This document shows positions 26,354-34,382 of a DNA stretch of 55,391 nt, in pieces. The stretch comes from Gemmatimonadaceae bacterium. GTDB taxonomy: Bacteria; Gemmatimonadota; Gemmatimonadetes; Gemmatimonadales; Gemmatimonadaceae. A program made the translations under genes and the position numbers. Where the stretch lies: assembly GCA_025928335.1 (NCBI GenBank), contig JAICJQ010000006.1:1-55391 (forward strand), written 5' to 3'. Every line of letters begins with the position of its first letter. Within the stretch, counting starts at the first letter, position 1. A model generated the notes under the pieces. That model saw nothing but the letters and a program-made list of their open reading frames with translations. It had not been told where the DNA came from and ran no database searches.

Positions 26354-27205
26354 TCAGCGGCCAATCGTCTGACGCGCTTGGGCGAGTTTGCGTTGCAGTA
26401 CTGGTACCGCATTCGCCGCGGCCGGATTCCCCGCCAGGTTTCGCAGCGCGAGATCGACCGCGTCGAGCCCGAGACTGGCGCCGAATTTCGTCGACACCTG
26501 GCGGAGCGCACCCTGGAATCCCGGATCAGCATCGAGCTCGGTCTCGCCAAGCGTCTGCGCTTTGCCAATGATGTCCGTGAGCACCGCGATCGCGCGCGTG
26601 GCGTTCTTCGGCGAGAGCGGCTCTCCCGAGTTCGCGAACTGTGCCACCTCCGGCAGGCTCGCGGCGAAGGTTTGCAACGCGGCGGCCTGCCTGGCGTTGC
26701 GCGGCTGCGTCTGGTGCATGATCGCCTGCGCCGCGCCCATGATCGCGAACGGTGCGCGCCAGCTGCGCGCGAAGAGCGGCGCGCCTGATACGACGCCCGA
26801 GACCGGAAGGCCGACGAGGCTGAGCGCGCCCAATCCGTGCGCGATGTGGAGCGCCGTGCCTTCGATCCGGAATACGACGCGAAGAACGTCGCGCAATGGA
26901 GCGAAGCCACACACGGCACCGACGACGAGGGCGGCCATGGCGGCCGTCGATCGACCCTCGACCTTCAGATGCCCGTACGCGGCGAAGCAGGCGAGAGCGA
27001 TCAACAGGAGCATCGCGTGCCAGACGAGGCGCGTGGCCGTTCCGAGGCGCTTGCGCGGCTCGCGTCGCCGGTTGGCGGAGCTCACGGCTTGCTCGATCAA
27101 CTGCGCCTGACGGAGATCCACGGTTGCTATCCTGGGTTCATCCTCGCCCTCTTCATTTACGGATCGCGCTGTGCGTTGGCAAGTACCGTCCGCGAGCGGG
27201 CGCAT
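26354..27205 (-). CDS. Membrane protein of unknown function
   Basis: A 283-residue protein with a charged N-terminus, then three to four hydrophobic segments ('LVWHAMLLLIALACFAAYG', 'AAMAALVVGAVCGFAPL', 'ALHIAHGLGALSLVGLPVSGVVSG'). A soluble alanine-rich helical C-terminal half follows ('RNARQAAALQTFAASLPEVAQF ... GFQGALRQVSTKFGASLGLDAVDLALRNLAGN'). The family is not recognised. ATG 27205 is only 4 nt downstream of a TATAAG-like box in an 11-bp direct repeat, so the message may be leaderless. The barrel-protein gene follows 65 nt downstream and may be cotranscribed. Confidence 0.65.
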   Translation of the reverse strand: MRPLADGTCQRTARSVNEEGEDEPRIATVDLRQAQLIEQAVSSANRRREPRKRLGTATRLVWHAMLLLIALACFAAYGHLKVEGRSTAAMAALVVGAVCGFAPLRDVLRVVFRIEGTALHIAHGLGALSLVGLPVSGVVSGAPLFARSWRAPFAIMGAAQAIMHQTQPRNARQAAALQTFAASLPEVAQFANSGEPLSPKNATRAIAVLTDIIGKAQTLGETELDADPGFQGALRQVSTKFGASLGLDAVDLALRNLAGNPAAANAVPVLQRKLAQARQTIGR

Positions 27206-27209
27206 CTAC

Positions 27210-27231
27210 TTATAGTAGTCTTATAGTAGTC
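27210..27231. repeat. Two tandem copies of TTATAGTAGTC, possible promoter element
   Basis: The 11-mer TTATAGTAGTC occurs twice head to tail (27210-27220, 27221-27231) in the AT-rich gap between divergent genes. On the minus strand each copy reads GACTACTATAA and offers a -10-like CTATAA/TATAAG box; the nearer one ends about 4 nt from the ATG at 27205. It may be a regulator half-site pair or a duplicated promoter. Confidence 0.5.
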
Positions 27232-27341
27232 ACGACGACCACGGCGCCGCGTCGGTCTGGGTGGTGTCGCCCAGAGCAATCCAGACGTGATGGAGATGCG
27301 AAAGCCGTGGCCGCCAAACTTCCGTCAGAGGAGGGATTGCC

Positions 27342-27653
27342 ATGGGTGCATCCGCCGCGGCCGTGATCATTCGCAAGGAGCGCGAGATCGTCGAGCGCTT
27401 CACGGAAGCGGGGGCCGTGTCGCCGTCGAGTGCCAGGTCGTCGAGCGATCTCGGCGTCCACGAGCGCTTCGCCTGGATCCGTCTCGTCGAGCGCGGCGTG
27501 ATTCGCGAAGCGGCGTCGGGAACCTACTATCTGGACGAACCGACTTGGGTAGCGCTCCGGCAACGACGTCGACGGGTGGCACTCGTGCTGATGATCGTTC
27601 TCGTCGTACTCGCGGCCGCGCTGATGATTGCGACCCGGACGGTCGCTCGCTAG
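27342..27653 (+). CDS. Small C-terminally anchored membrane protein
   Basis: A 103-residue protein. The first ~75 residues are charged and soluble, and look like a small winged-helix or helix bundle ('RKEREIVERFTEAGAVSPSSARSSSDLGVHERFAWIRLVERGVIREAASGTYYLDEPTWVAL'). They are followed by an arginine cluster and one membrane helix ('VALVLMIVLVVLAAALMIA', ~80-98). The function is unknown; the 'RLVERGVIREA..GTYYLDE' part resembles a DNA-binding wing but is short. GAGGAGGG upstream of the ATG is a strong ribosome site. Its stop overlaps the stop of the convergent ROK-like gene by a few bases. Confidence 0.75.
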   Translation: MGASAAAVIIRKEREIVERFTEAGAVSPSSARSSSDLGVHERFAWIRLVERGVIREAASGTYYLDEPTWVALRQRRRRVALVLMIVLVVLAAALMIATRTVAR

Positions 27654-28330
27654 CGTCGTTGATCGTCCCAGAGTCTAAAACCGCCTCGGAACGCATTGCT
27701 GTTGTCGCCAATGCGCACGTTGTGCGGAACGGCCGTCATGTCCTTCGCGTTCCCGCCTCCCAGGACGACGTAGTCGACGACGAACGCCGCCATGAACATG
27801 TCGATGATCTCGAGCACGTGTTTTCTCCAGCGACGCTTGCCGAGCCGCTTCTTGCCCGCCGCACCGACGTAGTCCTCATACGACGCGCCATGTCGATACG
27901 GGAGATGCGCGAGCTCGAGCGGGAGAACGGTTCCCTCGCAGATCATCGCGCTTCCGAGACCGGTGCCGAGTCCGAGGAAGAGCATCTTCCCGCCCTCGTA
28001 GCCGCCAAGGGCTTGCATCGCCGCGTCATTGATCACACGCACCGGACGGCCGAACGCACGCTCGAAGTTGAACCCGACCCAACCCTTGCCGAGGTTCCAG
28101 GGCTCGCGCTGCGGACGACCCTTGCGCACCGGGCCGGGAAAGCCGAGCGAGATGCGCTCGAACTGCCAATGCGCTGTCGCGGCCACCACCTCGCGCACCA
28201 TGGCACTCGGCGTGAGACGCGGTCCGGAGTCGATGCGAATCGGCGTTCGTTTGCCTGTGGCGAGCAACTTCACGTGCGTGCCGCCGACGTCGACGACGAG
28301 CGTATGGCGAGGAGGGGTCCGTGGTGTCAT
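27650..28330 (-). CDS. ROK family sugar kinase / polyphosphate glucokinase-like
   Basis: A 226-residue ASKHA-fold kinase. Phosphate-1 motif 'DVGGTHVK' is at 14-21, with 'ISLGFPGPV', 'VINDAAMQALGGYEGGKMLFLGLGTGLGSAMI' (catalytic-Asp region and phosphate-2) and 'VVDYVVLGGGNAKDM' (adenosine region). The compact length and the 'PWNLGKGWVGFNFE' segment fit strictly polyphosphate/ATP-glucomannokinase-like ROK proteins; glucose phosphorylation is inferred. The ATG at 28330 is chosen because it immediately precedes the conserved N-terminus. It lies 55 nt downstream of the DUF3471-like gene on the same strand. Confidence 0.85.
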   Translation of the reverse strand: MTPRTPPRHTLVVDVGGTHVKLLATGKRTPIRIDSGPRLTPSAMVREVVAATAHWQFERISLGFPGPVRKGRPQREPWNLGKGWVGFNFERAFGRPVRVINDAAMQALGGYEGGKMLFLGLGTGLGSAMICEGTVLPLELAHLPYRHGASYEDYVGAAGKKRLGKRRWRKHVLEIIDMFMAAFVVDYVVLGGGNAKDMTAVPHNVRIGDNSNAFRGGFRLWDDQRR

Positions 28331-28385
28331 CGTCCGCTGGAGGTCTGCATGGCAGACTATGGAGCACCGGCGGACCAGCTTCAAG

Positions 28386-29390
28386 TCATGGCGGCGGCGG
28401 CTTGACCCGGGTCAACCGTTGCCGGGTGTCACCGGCCGCGATCGTGAGTGAAGTCACCGTGCCGTTCGCGTCAGCCTCGAAGGTGATCACGAGATCCGGT
28501 TTCCGAACGAAGAATTCCGTCGGGCTCGACGCGAGCAGGGTGAGGGCCGGTTGCTGCTGCTGTCCCTGCGTCAGCCGGAGCGTGAGATGATCGCCGTCGC
28601 GCGCGATGGTGGCTGTCGCCGCGCCGACGGTGTAGCCGCCGACGAACCTCTCGAGCTGCGCCGCCGTGAGCGCGATCTCCACGCGCGCCGCCGCCGCCGC
28701 GGCCAGTGCCGCGCGGCGCAAGGTGAATGCCTTTACAAATCCGTCGGTAAGCGATCGGACGTCGATCGGCGCGACACGTCGCATGTCCAAGGGGCCATCG
28801 CGGAGCTCGAGGATGCGTCCGTCGCCGGCGATGTGCATATGAATGGAGCGAATGAACGCGCTGTCCGATCCGACGAAGCGAACCGGCGCGATCGTGATCC
28901 GTGAGTCTGGCTGGGACGGCGGGTGCAGGGTGACGCTCGCTGAGTCGATGTGCAGCCGACGCAGGCGTGATAGCGCGAGCTCGACTCCGACATACGACTG
29001 GCCGAGGAGCGGGAACGCATCGCGCATGGCGATGCGCCGTGTGAACGACGAATCCCTGCCGATGAATGTGAGCGTCGCCGAATCGCGGCCGTACACCACG
29101 TCGAGTGAGTCGAGTTGCGGCGGGTTGGGTTCGCTCGGTGTGCTGTACTTCATCGTGTAGTGCGTCGGGATACCGTCGTTGCTCAATGCGATCGTGTAGT
29201 CATGCACGAAGACGCCGGGCGAATGCATGACGACCCACGTCCCGGAGACCACATTGCCTTTGCGGCTGTATTGCTCGAAGCAGAACGTGTCCTTGCCGAC
29301 CGTGGTCAGGAACGTCGTTGGCGTGCTTTGCGAGAGAAGACGCTGCGCGGAGCAAACCACGACGAGTGCGGCGAGGCGGAGCGAGCGCAT
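28386..29390 (-). CDS. Secreted protein of unknown function (DUF3471-like C-terminus)
   Basis: A 334-residue protein with a signal peptide ('LRLAALVVVCSAQRLLSQ'). The middle part consists of beta strands ('DTFCFEQYSRKGNVVSGTWVVMHSPGVFVHDYTIAL', 'DSLDVVYGRDSATLTFIGRD'). The C-terminal ~90 residues ('LTAAQLERFVGGYTVGAATATIARDGDHLTLRLTQGQ...FFVRKPDLVITFEADANGTVTSLTI') match the pattern of the DUF3471 / beta-lactamase-associated domain. No catalytic motif is seen. It is probably an envelope protein; its relation to the ROK kinase 55 nt downstream is unclear. Confidence 0.7.
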   Translation of the reverse strand: MRSLRLAALVVVCSAQRLLSQSTPTTFLTTVGKDTFCFEQYSRKGNVVSGTWVVMHSPGVFVHDYTIALSNDGIPTHYTMKYSTPSEPNPPQLDSLDVVYGRDSATLTFIGRDSSFTRRIAMRDAFPLLGQSYVGVELALSRLRRLHIDSASVTLHPPSQPDSRITIAPVRFVGSDSAFIRSIHMHIAGDGRILELRDGPLDMRRVAPIDVRSLTDGFVKAFTLRRAALAAAAAARVEIALTAAQLERFVGGYTVGAATATIARDGDHLTLRLTQGQQQQPALTLLASSPTEFFVRKPDLVITFEADANGTVTSLTIAAGDTRQRLTRVKPPPP

Positions 29391-29543
29391 GGTGGAACCC
29401 TGTTTGGAGGGCCGCGAGCAGACGTCGATGAGCCCCAATACTACGGACGGTCAGCCGCCTAGGTTGCGACGGCGGATCTCCTTTGCAATTCACTTACGAG
29501 ATGGGAAAGTCGTACGTCGGCGCCGACTGCGCGAGTTGGTCCG

Positions 29544-30473
29544 TTACAGGCGATCCAGATCCTTCGCCACGACGATCCTCCCCGAGAATCCTTGCGCGCG
29601 AATCGTCGCGATGACTTCGTCATCGGCAGTGCCGTGGGCGCCAAAGTGATAGAGGACGAGCGTCTTTGGGTGCGCGGCCGCCGCGAGCTTTCCCAACGCG
29701 ACGTCGTTCGTGTGAAATTCGCGAAGGTACCTCGCCCAATCCTGCCGCCCACCGCCCTCGGCCGCGGTTTCGACTGACGCGGGGTGCACCTCGTGGATCA
29801 GTATGTCGACGCCGCGCGCCGCCTGCTCGATAGATGACGCGGGTCGCGTGTCGCCCGAGATGACGATCGAGCGATCGGGTGTGTCGATCCGATAACCGTA
29901 CGCTTCCTTCCAACTGCCGTGCAGCACTGGAATGGCGGTGATGCGAACTCCTCCGCTATCAAAGGCGACGCCTGGCGCGATCTCGTGCACCGTCACGCGG
30001 TAGCCGGTCGCCGGTAGATGCTCGAGCCCCTTCGAGCGAATACCGATGTCCTCGCGCCACGCGCTATAGATCGCATCGGTCATCGCGGCGAGTCCGTGTG
30101 GACCGTACACCGGAAACGGTGCATGCCGGCCCATGGTCCACGTCGTGAAAATCAGATCCGGGTACCCGAGCGTATGATCGCTGTGCAAGTGCGTGAAGAA
30201 GACGCCGGCGATGGATGGCAGCGGGATACGCGCGGCGGTGAATCGACGCGTGACCCCGACACCAGCATCGAACAAGAAGGTGCGCGACCCGACGACGATC
30301 GCCGTCGCCGGACCCATCGTTGTCGGATCAGGCCGCGGCGTGCCTGTGCCGAGAAAGACCACGGTCGTGGAATCGCTTGCGGTCCGCGGGGCGCGGCTCG
30401 ATGGCGGTGAGAAGCGAACGCCGGCGGCGAGCGTAGCAACGAGACCGCACGCGGTGATCCAAGGTCGGGTCAT
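29544..30473 (-). CDS. Metallo-beta-lactamase fold hydrolase (RNase Z/AtsA-like), exported
   Basis: A 309-residue protein with a hydrophobic N-terminus ('WITACGLVATLAAGV'), then 'VVFLGTGTPRPDP', 'FLFDAGVGVTRRF', the metal motif THLHSDH (His95, His97, Asp99, His100), 'YRIDTPDRSIVISGDTRPASSI', 'ILIHEVHP' and 'LVLYHFGAHGTADDEV'. This is the RNase Z / arylsulfatase AtsA branch of the MBL superfamily. The signal-like N-terminus argues for an extracytoplasmic hydrolase rather than a tRNA nuclease. The start is ATG 30473. Confidence 0.88.
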   Translation of the reverse strand: MTRPWITACGLVATLAAGVRFSPPSSRAPRTASDSTTVVFLGTGTPRPDPTTMGPATAIVVGSRTFLFDAGVGVTRRFTAARIPLPSIAGVFFTHLHSDHTLGYPDLIFTTWTMGRHAPFPVYGPHGLAAMTDAIYSAWREDIGIRSKGLEHLPATGYRVTVHEIAPGVAFDSGGVRITAIPVLHGSWKEAYGYRIDTPDRSIVISGDTRPASSIEQAARGVDILIHEVHPASVETAAEGGGRQDWARYLREFHTNDVALGKLAAAAHPKTLVLYHFGAHGTADDEVIATIRAQGFSGRIVVAKDLDRL

Positions 30474-30565
30474 GGACGAGGTGTGACGGGGAAAGGATAG
30501 TCTACGGCGTGGTTGTCCCGCACGCACGTCAATAGAAGCGGTTGGGTCGCTCTCGTCCTTGCCGC

Positions 30566-31936
30566 ACGACCCGCGCCACGACACCAGGCAACTATCTGTA
30601 CGGCGCGAAACTACCCAACGCGGCGAGCCAGAAGTTGTTTCTCGGCGGCGTCCTCGCTGGCGTTCATGATCATGATGACACCCGACTCGCTGCGTGTTGC
30701 GGCCGCGGATACGTCTGATCCCATCCTCGGCGACGTCGGACGGCTCATCTTCACGATCAACGGCCGCTCGTGGCCGACGACCGAGCGCATCGCCGCCACC
30801 GTCGGTGACTCTCTGCATTGGAGAATCATCAATGCGTCGTCGGACGTCCACCCGATGCACCTTCACGGCTTCTACTATCGCGTGGACGCGCTCACCGGAC
30901 CGCTCGTCGATCTCGAGGGGCAAGGGGCTCCCGGCCGGCTCGTGGTCACCGAGCGGATGTCGCCGTTCTCGGCAATGTCGATGTCGTGGTCACCGGACCG
31001 CCCCGGCAACTGGATCCTTCATTGCCACTTCGCGATTCATCTCATGCCGGACTCCATCTCGGCGGCACCCGACGATCACGACATGCGGGGCATGGTCGGC
31101 CTCATCATGGGCATCAACGTCGCCGCAAGGCCGGGGGTTCGCCTTGCCGGCGTGCCGACGCCGACGCGACCCCTTCGTCTGATCGCGATGGCCGACAAAG
31201 GATTTCCGGATTCCGCGCCGTCGATGCGCTTCGCGCTCGAGGAGGGCGGCAAGCGGCTCGAGGCAGGCGTCGGCTTCAGTCCGACGATCAGCTTGACTCG
31301 CGGCGAGCCTGTCTCGATTACCATTGTAAATCATCTCGCCGAGAACACCACCGTCCACTGGCACGGGATCGAGCTCGAGGACGCCTACATGGATGGCGTT
31401 GGCGGTGTGACCGGCGCGGGGAAGCGTGTTTCCCCGTTGATCGCGCCACGCGACTCATTTGAGGTCCGCTTCACGCCGCCGCGCTCCGGCACGTTCATGT
31501 ACCACGCGCACGTGAACGAGGTCCGGGAGCAGGAGAGTGGCCTCGTCGGCGCTCTAGTCGTGCGCGATCGTGGGGCGTCCGAACCGACCGACGAGCACGT
31601 GGTCTTTCTGAAAGGATCGCGACTTGGACTAAACGCAAACAACCCGCTCGACGTCAACGGTCAGGCGAGCCCCGATACCATAGTGATGCACGTCGGGAAA
31701 CCGGCGCGACTGCGCATCATGAGCCTCTCCTCGGTGAACCCGAACGCGACGGTCACCCTCACGACTCGCCCGGAAAGCTCGTTCGTCAATCGCGATGACG
31801 CGCTGGTCGTTCGCTGGCGTCAAGTCGCCAAAGACGGCGCGGAGTGCTTCGGCTCGAGATTCGTACGGCCAACCCGCCGCCCGGCTTTGGAGCGTCGGGA
31901 AATCTGCTCTCGCGAGTGCCGATTCGCGTGGAGTGA
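30566..31936 (+). pseudogene. Multicopper oxidase, truncated at both ends and frameshifted
   Basis: A first frame gives 'TTPGNYLYGAKLPNAASQKLFLGG', the end of a cupredoxin domain whose beginning is absent. Around 30655 the reading shifts to another frame ('FMIMMTPDSLRVAA ... FTINGRSWPTTERI'). That frame carries two copper-site domains: 'HPMHLHG' (~30850) with 'HCHFAIHLM' (31020-31046), then 'HWHGIELED' (~31354) with 'MYHAHVNE' (~31500). After 'RWRQVAKDGAE' (~31843) the family sequence ends. The overlapping frame from 31844 to a stop at 31936 reads 'VLRLEIRTANPPPG...', probably the tail of a different gene. The type-1 ligands (H, C, H, M) survive in the retained domain, but the N-terminal cupredoxin domain and C-terminus are gone. 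It was likely a laccase-like oxidase of the long Gemmatimonadota/Acidobacteriota type. Confidence 0.75.
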
Positions 31937-32165
31937 CGACGCCAACATCGTAAATCGGCGCGTCCATCGATGTGTTAGCCAAACGATAGTTATAAAATGC
32001 TGATGGCCGCCGCTCGGCGCCGAGATGGACGCGGCAATCCGGAGTGTCGAGCCTGCTCGCCGGCTACCGCGGGCAGCGCTCGGTAGCCCTTGCTGACGTG
32101 GCGAGCGATCTCGACAAGTCCGTGCCGGCGCTTCATCCTTTAAGGTCCCCTTCGCCGAGTGCTTT

Positions 32166-32693
32166 ATGCGCCTTCGCGTCACCGTCCCCTTGCTCGCCGC
32201 GCTCGTTCCCGTTCTCGCCGCGGCGCAGAGCCCGTCACCAGTCGCTGATGCTTTCCGGAATGAGGTGAAGTCGCGTGGCAAGAACCTGATGGCCGCGGCC
32301 GAGATCATGCCAGCGGACAAGTACGGCTTCAAACCGACCCCGGCCCAAATGAGCTTCGGCGACGTCGTCCTGCATCTCTCGGGCGGCAACGACGCGTTCT
32401 GCAGCGCCATCAGCGGCGTCAAGGCGCCGGCACGAACCAAGCTCACGTCGGCGGACAGCAAAGCCGCCCTCACGGCCCGTCTCAAGGAGACATTCGACTT
32501 CTGCAATGAGTCGCTCGCCAAACTCGACGACTCGAAGCTCGCCGAGCCGATGAGCATGTTCGGCATGTCATCCACACGCGCCGGCTTCATGCTCACCGCC
32601 GCCGACGATTGGGGCGACCATTATAGCCAGAGCTCGATCTACCTCCGCCTCAACGGCCTGCTGCCGCCAACGGCCAAGCCGCCGGCGAAGTAA
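32166..32693 (+). CDS. DinB-like four-helix protein with signal peptide
   Basis: A 175-residue protein: signal peptide ('VPLLAALVPVLAAAQS'), then 'VADAFRNEVKSRGKNLMAAAEIMPADKYGFKPTPAQMSFGDVVLHLSGGNDAFCSAISG' and 'DWGDHYSQSSIYLRLNGLLPP'. Together these give the DinB/YfiT pattern with one His in helix 2 (VVLHL) and another in the last helix (DHYSQ), the usual metal ligands. DinB-fold proteins are often metal-dependent thiol transferases; a secreted form is frequent in this phylum but its role is unknown. Confidence 0.85.
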   Translation: MRLRVTVPLLAALVPVLAAAQSPSPVADAFRNEVKSRGKNLMAAAEIMPADKYGFKPTPAQMSFGDVVLHLSGGNDAFCSAISGVKAPARTKLTSADSKAALTARLKETFDFCNESLAKLDDSKLAEPMSMFGMSSTRAGFMLTAADDWGDHYSQSSIYLRLNGLLPPTAKPPAK

Positions 32694-32744
32694 CCTCGAG
32701 CGAGGCTTCCCCGTAGAGATCAAGACAACGGCGAATCTGCGCCA

Positions 32745-34382
32745 ATGCGTGTAGCTCGCAATCCGCTCGGCCGATCAGCTGCAAAGGCGTTCGTCGCGAC
32801 GTGTCTCTCGGTGCTGTTTCTCTCGCCGCCGGCGATCGCCCAGCAGCCGGCGGCGCGGCGCGACAGCGTGCCGTTGCGTGCGGACTATCGGGATCTCTCG
32901 GACCTTCTTGCCCATCTCCCGGCCGTCGCGCCGCGAGCGTTCGACGAATCGTTGGCTCTCTGGCTCGGCGCGCTGCCGCTTTCCTGCCTCGATCGACTGC
33001 AGCCGAGGCCCGGCGGTCGTGGAGGCGGTCGCGCGATTGCTCCGACGGACAGTGCCCGCGGCCGCGGTGGGAGTCCGACCGATGCGACGACCGGCGCTCC
33101 GGCGCGTGGATCGACCGCGGCGGCGCCCGCCAACAATGGCGCCGGCTATTTCTGGGTCGCGAGCTACACGCTCATGAACGACCACGATCGGCTCCGCGCC
33201 TTCTGGGGGTGCAACGATTGGCACTCGGCCGTCTCGTCGACCTGGGCTGCGATTAGAGTTCTTCAAAGCTACCCCAACAGCACGCTCCGCGACCTCACGC
33301 GCGAGAAGCTCAACGCACACCTCGGCCGGGCGAATCTTCGGGGAGAGCTGGCGTTCTTCCAGGCGACCGCCGAGGCCATCAACCCTATTCCGTCGGCGAG
33401 TCAAACGGGGTTGTTCGAGCGGCCATACGGCTTTTCCTGGCTGCTCGAGCTGGCGTCCACGTTGCGCGCGTGGCCCGACACCCAAGCCAAGCGCTGGTCG
33501 GCGAACGTCGCGCCGCTCGCGACCTGGATGGCCGACAGCCTCGGTGCCTATTTCACGAAGTTGGTCGAACCAATTCGCACGGGTGCTCAAGGCAACACCG
33601 CGCTCAACATGACGCTGGCGCTCGACTACGCGGACGTCGCGCACGAGGCGAAGCTGCGCACGGCGATCATGACGACGGCGAAGAAGTTTTATCTGTCGGA
33701 CTCGAGCTGCGCGACACAGTCCGAACGCGTCGTGCCGGCCGGCGGTGGACGGGGCGGCCGCGGAGGTGGTGGCGGTCGCGGTGCGGGCCGCGGTTCAAGC
33801 GCCGACAGCTCTCGAGCCCCCAACGATCTGACCGCGACGTCTCGCGGCGCTCCGCCCCCGACGCCTTTCGGCGGTGGCGGCGCCGTGATCGTCTCGCCGT
33901 GCCTGAGTGAGGCGGCGCTCATGGCGCGCGTGCTCGAGCCGCGAGCCTACGTCGCGTGGATCGACCGTGTGCTTCCGCCGATGCAATCCGGACGCTTCGC
34001 GCCGTTGACGGAAGCGATCGCCATTCCGACCGCCGCTCCGCCGCCGGCGCAACCGCCCGCCGTTGCGGCTCCGGTCGACACGACGCCGGCCGGTCGCGCT
34101 GCGTCAGCGACAGCCGCGGCCGCGGCGCTCGCCACCGAGCGTGCTCGACTCGCCGGCTTGTCGTTCGCTCGCGCACAGTCGATGGAGCGCATCGCCCGCG
34201 CGCTTCCGGCAACTGACCCGCGCGTTGCCGTCTGGCATCGACTCTCGGCGATTCAAGCCGAGCGAGGCTTCGAGCTCATGCAGGACGATCAGGCCGGGCT
34301 GTCATGGCTGCCGGCGCAGGCCCTTCTGTATATGACGGGGCGATCGGCGACCGGCGGCGGGCGCCGGATGGTCGGGCAATGA
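32745..34382 (+). CDS. DUF2891 family secreted protein (copy 1) with Gly-rich inserts
   Basis: A 545-residue protein with a signal peptide ('FVATCLSVLFLSPPAIAQQ'). The DUF2891 core is clear: 'PRAFDESLALWLGALPLSCLDRLQPRP', 'FWGCNDWHSAVSSTWAAIRVLQSYPN', 'ELAFFQATAEAIN', 'FERPYGFSWLLELASTLRAW', 'PIRTGAQGNTALNMTLALDYA', 'SPCLSEAALMARVL'. Compared with copy 2 it is ~145 residues longer because of two low-complexity Gly/Arg/Ser-rich inserts (about residues 88-125 and 328-375). The all-alpha (alpha/alpha toroid-like) fold and conserved 'CxDWHSAV' suggest an enzyme, but activity is unknown. The next gene starts inside its stop codon. Confidence 0.85.
   Translation: MRVARNPLGRSAAKAFVATCLSVLFLSPPAIAQQPAARRDSVPLRADYRDLSDLLAHLPAVAPRAFDESLALWLGALPLSCLDRLQPRPGGRGGGRAIAPTDSARGRGGSPTDATTGAPARGSTAAAPANNGAGYFWVASYTLMNDHDRLRAFWGCNDWHSAVSSTWAAIRVLQSYPNSTLRDLTREKLNAHLGRANLRGELAFFQATAEAINPIPSASQTGLFERPYGFSWLLELASTLRAWPDTQAKRWSANVAPLATWMADSLGAYFTKLVEPIRTGAQGNTALNMTLALDYADVAHEAKLRTAIMTTAKKFYLSDSSCATQSERVVPAGGGRGGRGGGGGRGAGRGSSADSSRAPNDLTATSRGAPPPTPFGGGGAVIVSPCLSEAALMARVLEPRAYVAWIDRVLPPMQSGRFAPLTEAIAIPTAAPPPAQPPAVAAPVDTTPAGRAASATAAAAALATERARLAGLSFARAQSMERIARALPATDPRVAVWHRLSAIQAERGFELMQDDQAGLSWLPAQALLYMTGRSATGGGRRMVGQ

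Noticed and set aside
31937-32165. AT-richer gap with GTTAGCC and TTATAA segments that might be a mobile-element end
   Set aside because: No inverted partner, target duplication or transposase could be found; it is best viewed as ordinary intergenic sequence ahead of the DinB-like gene.
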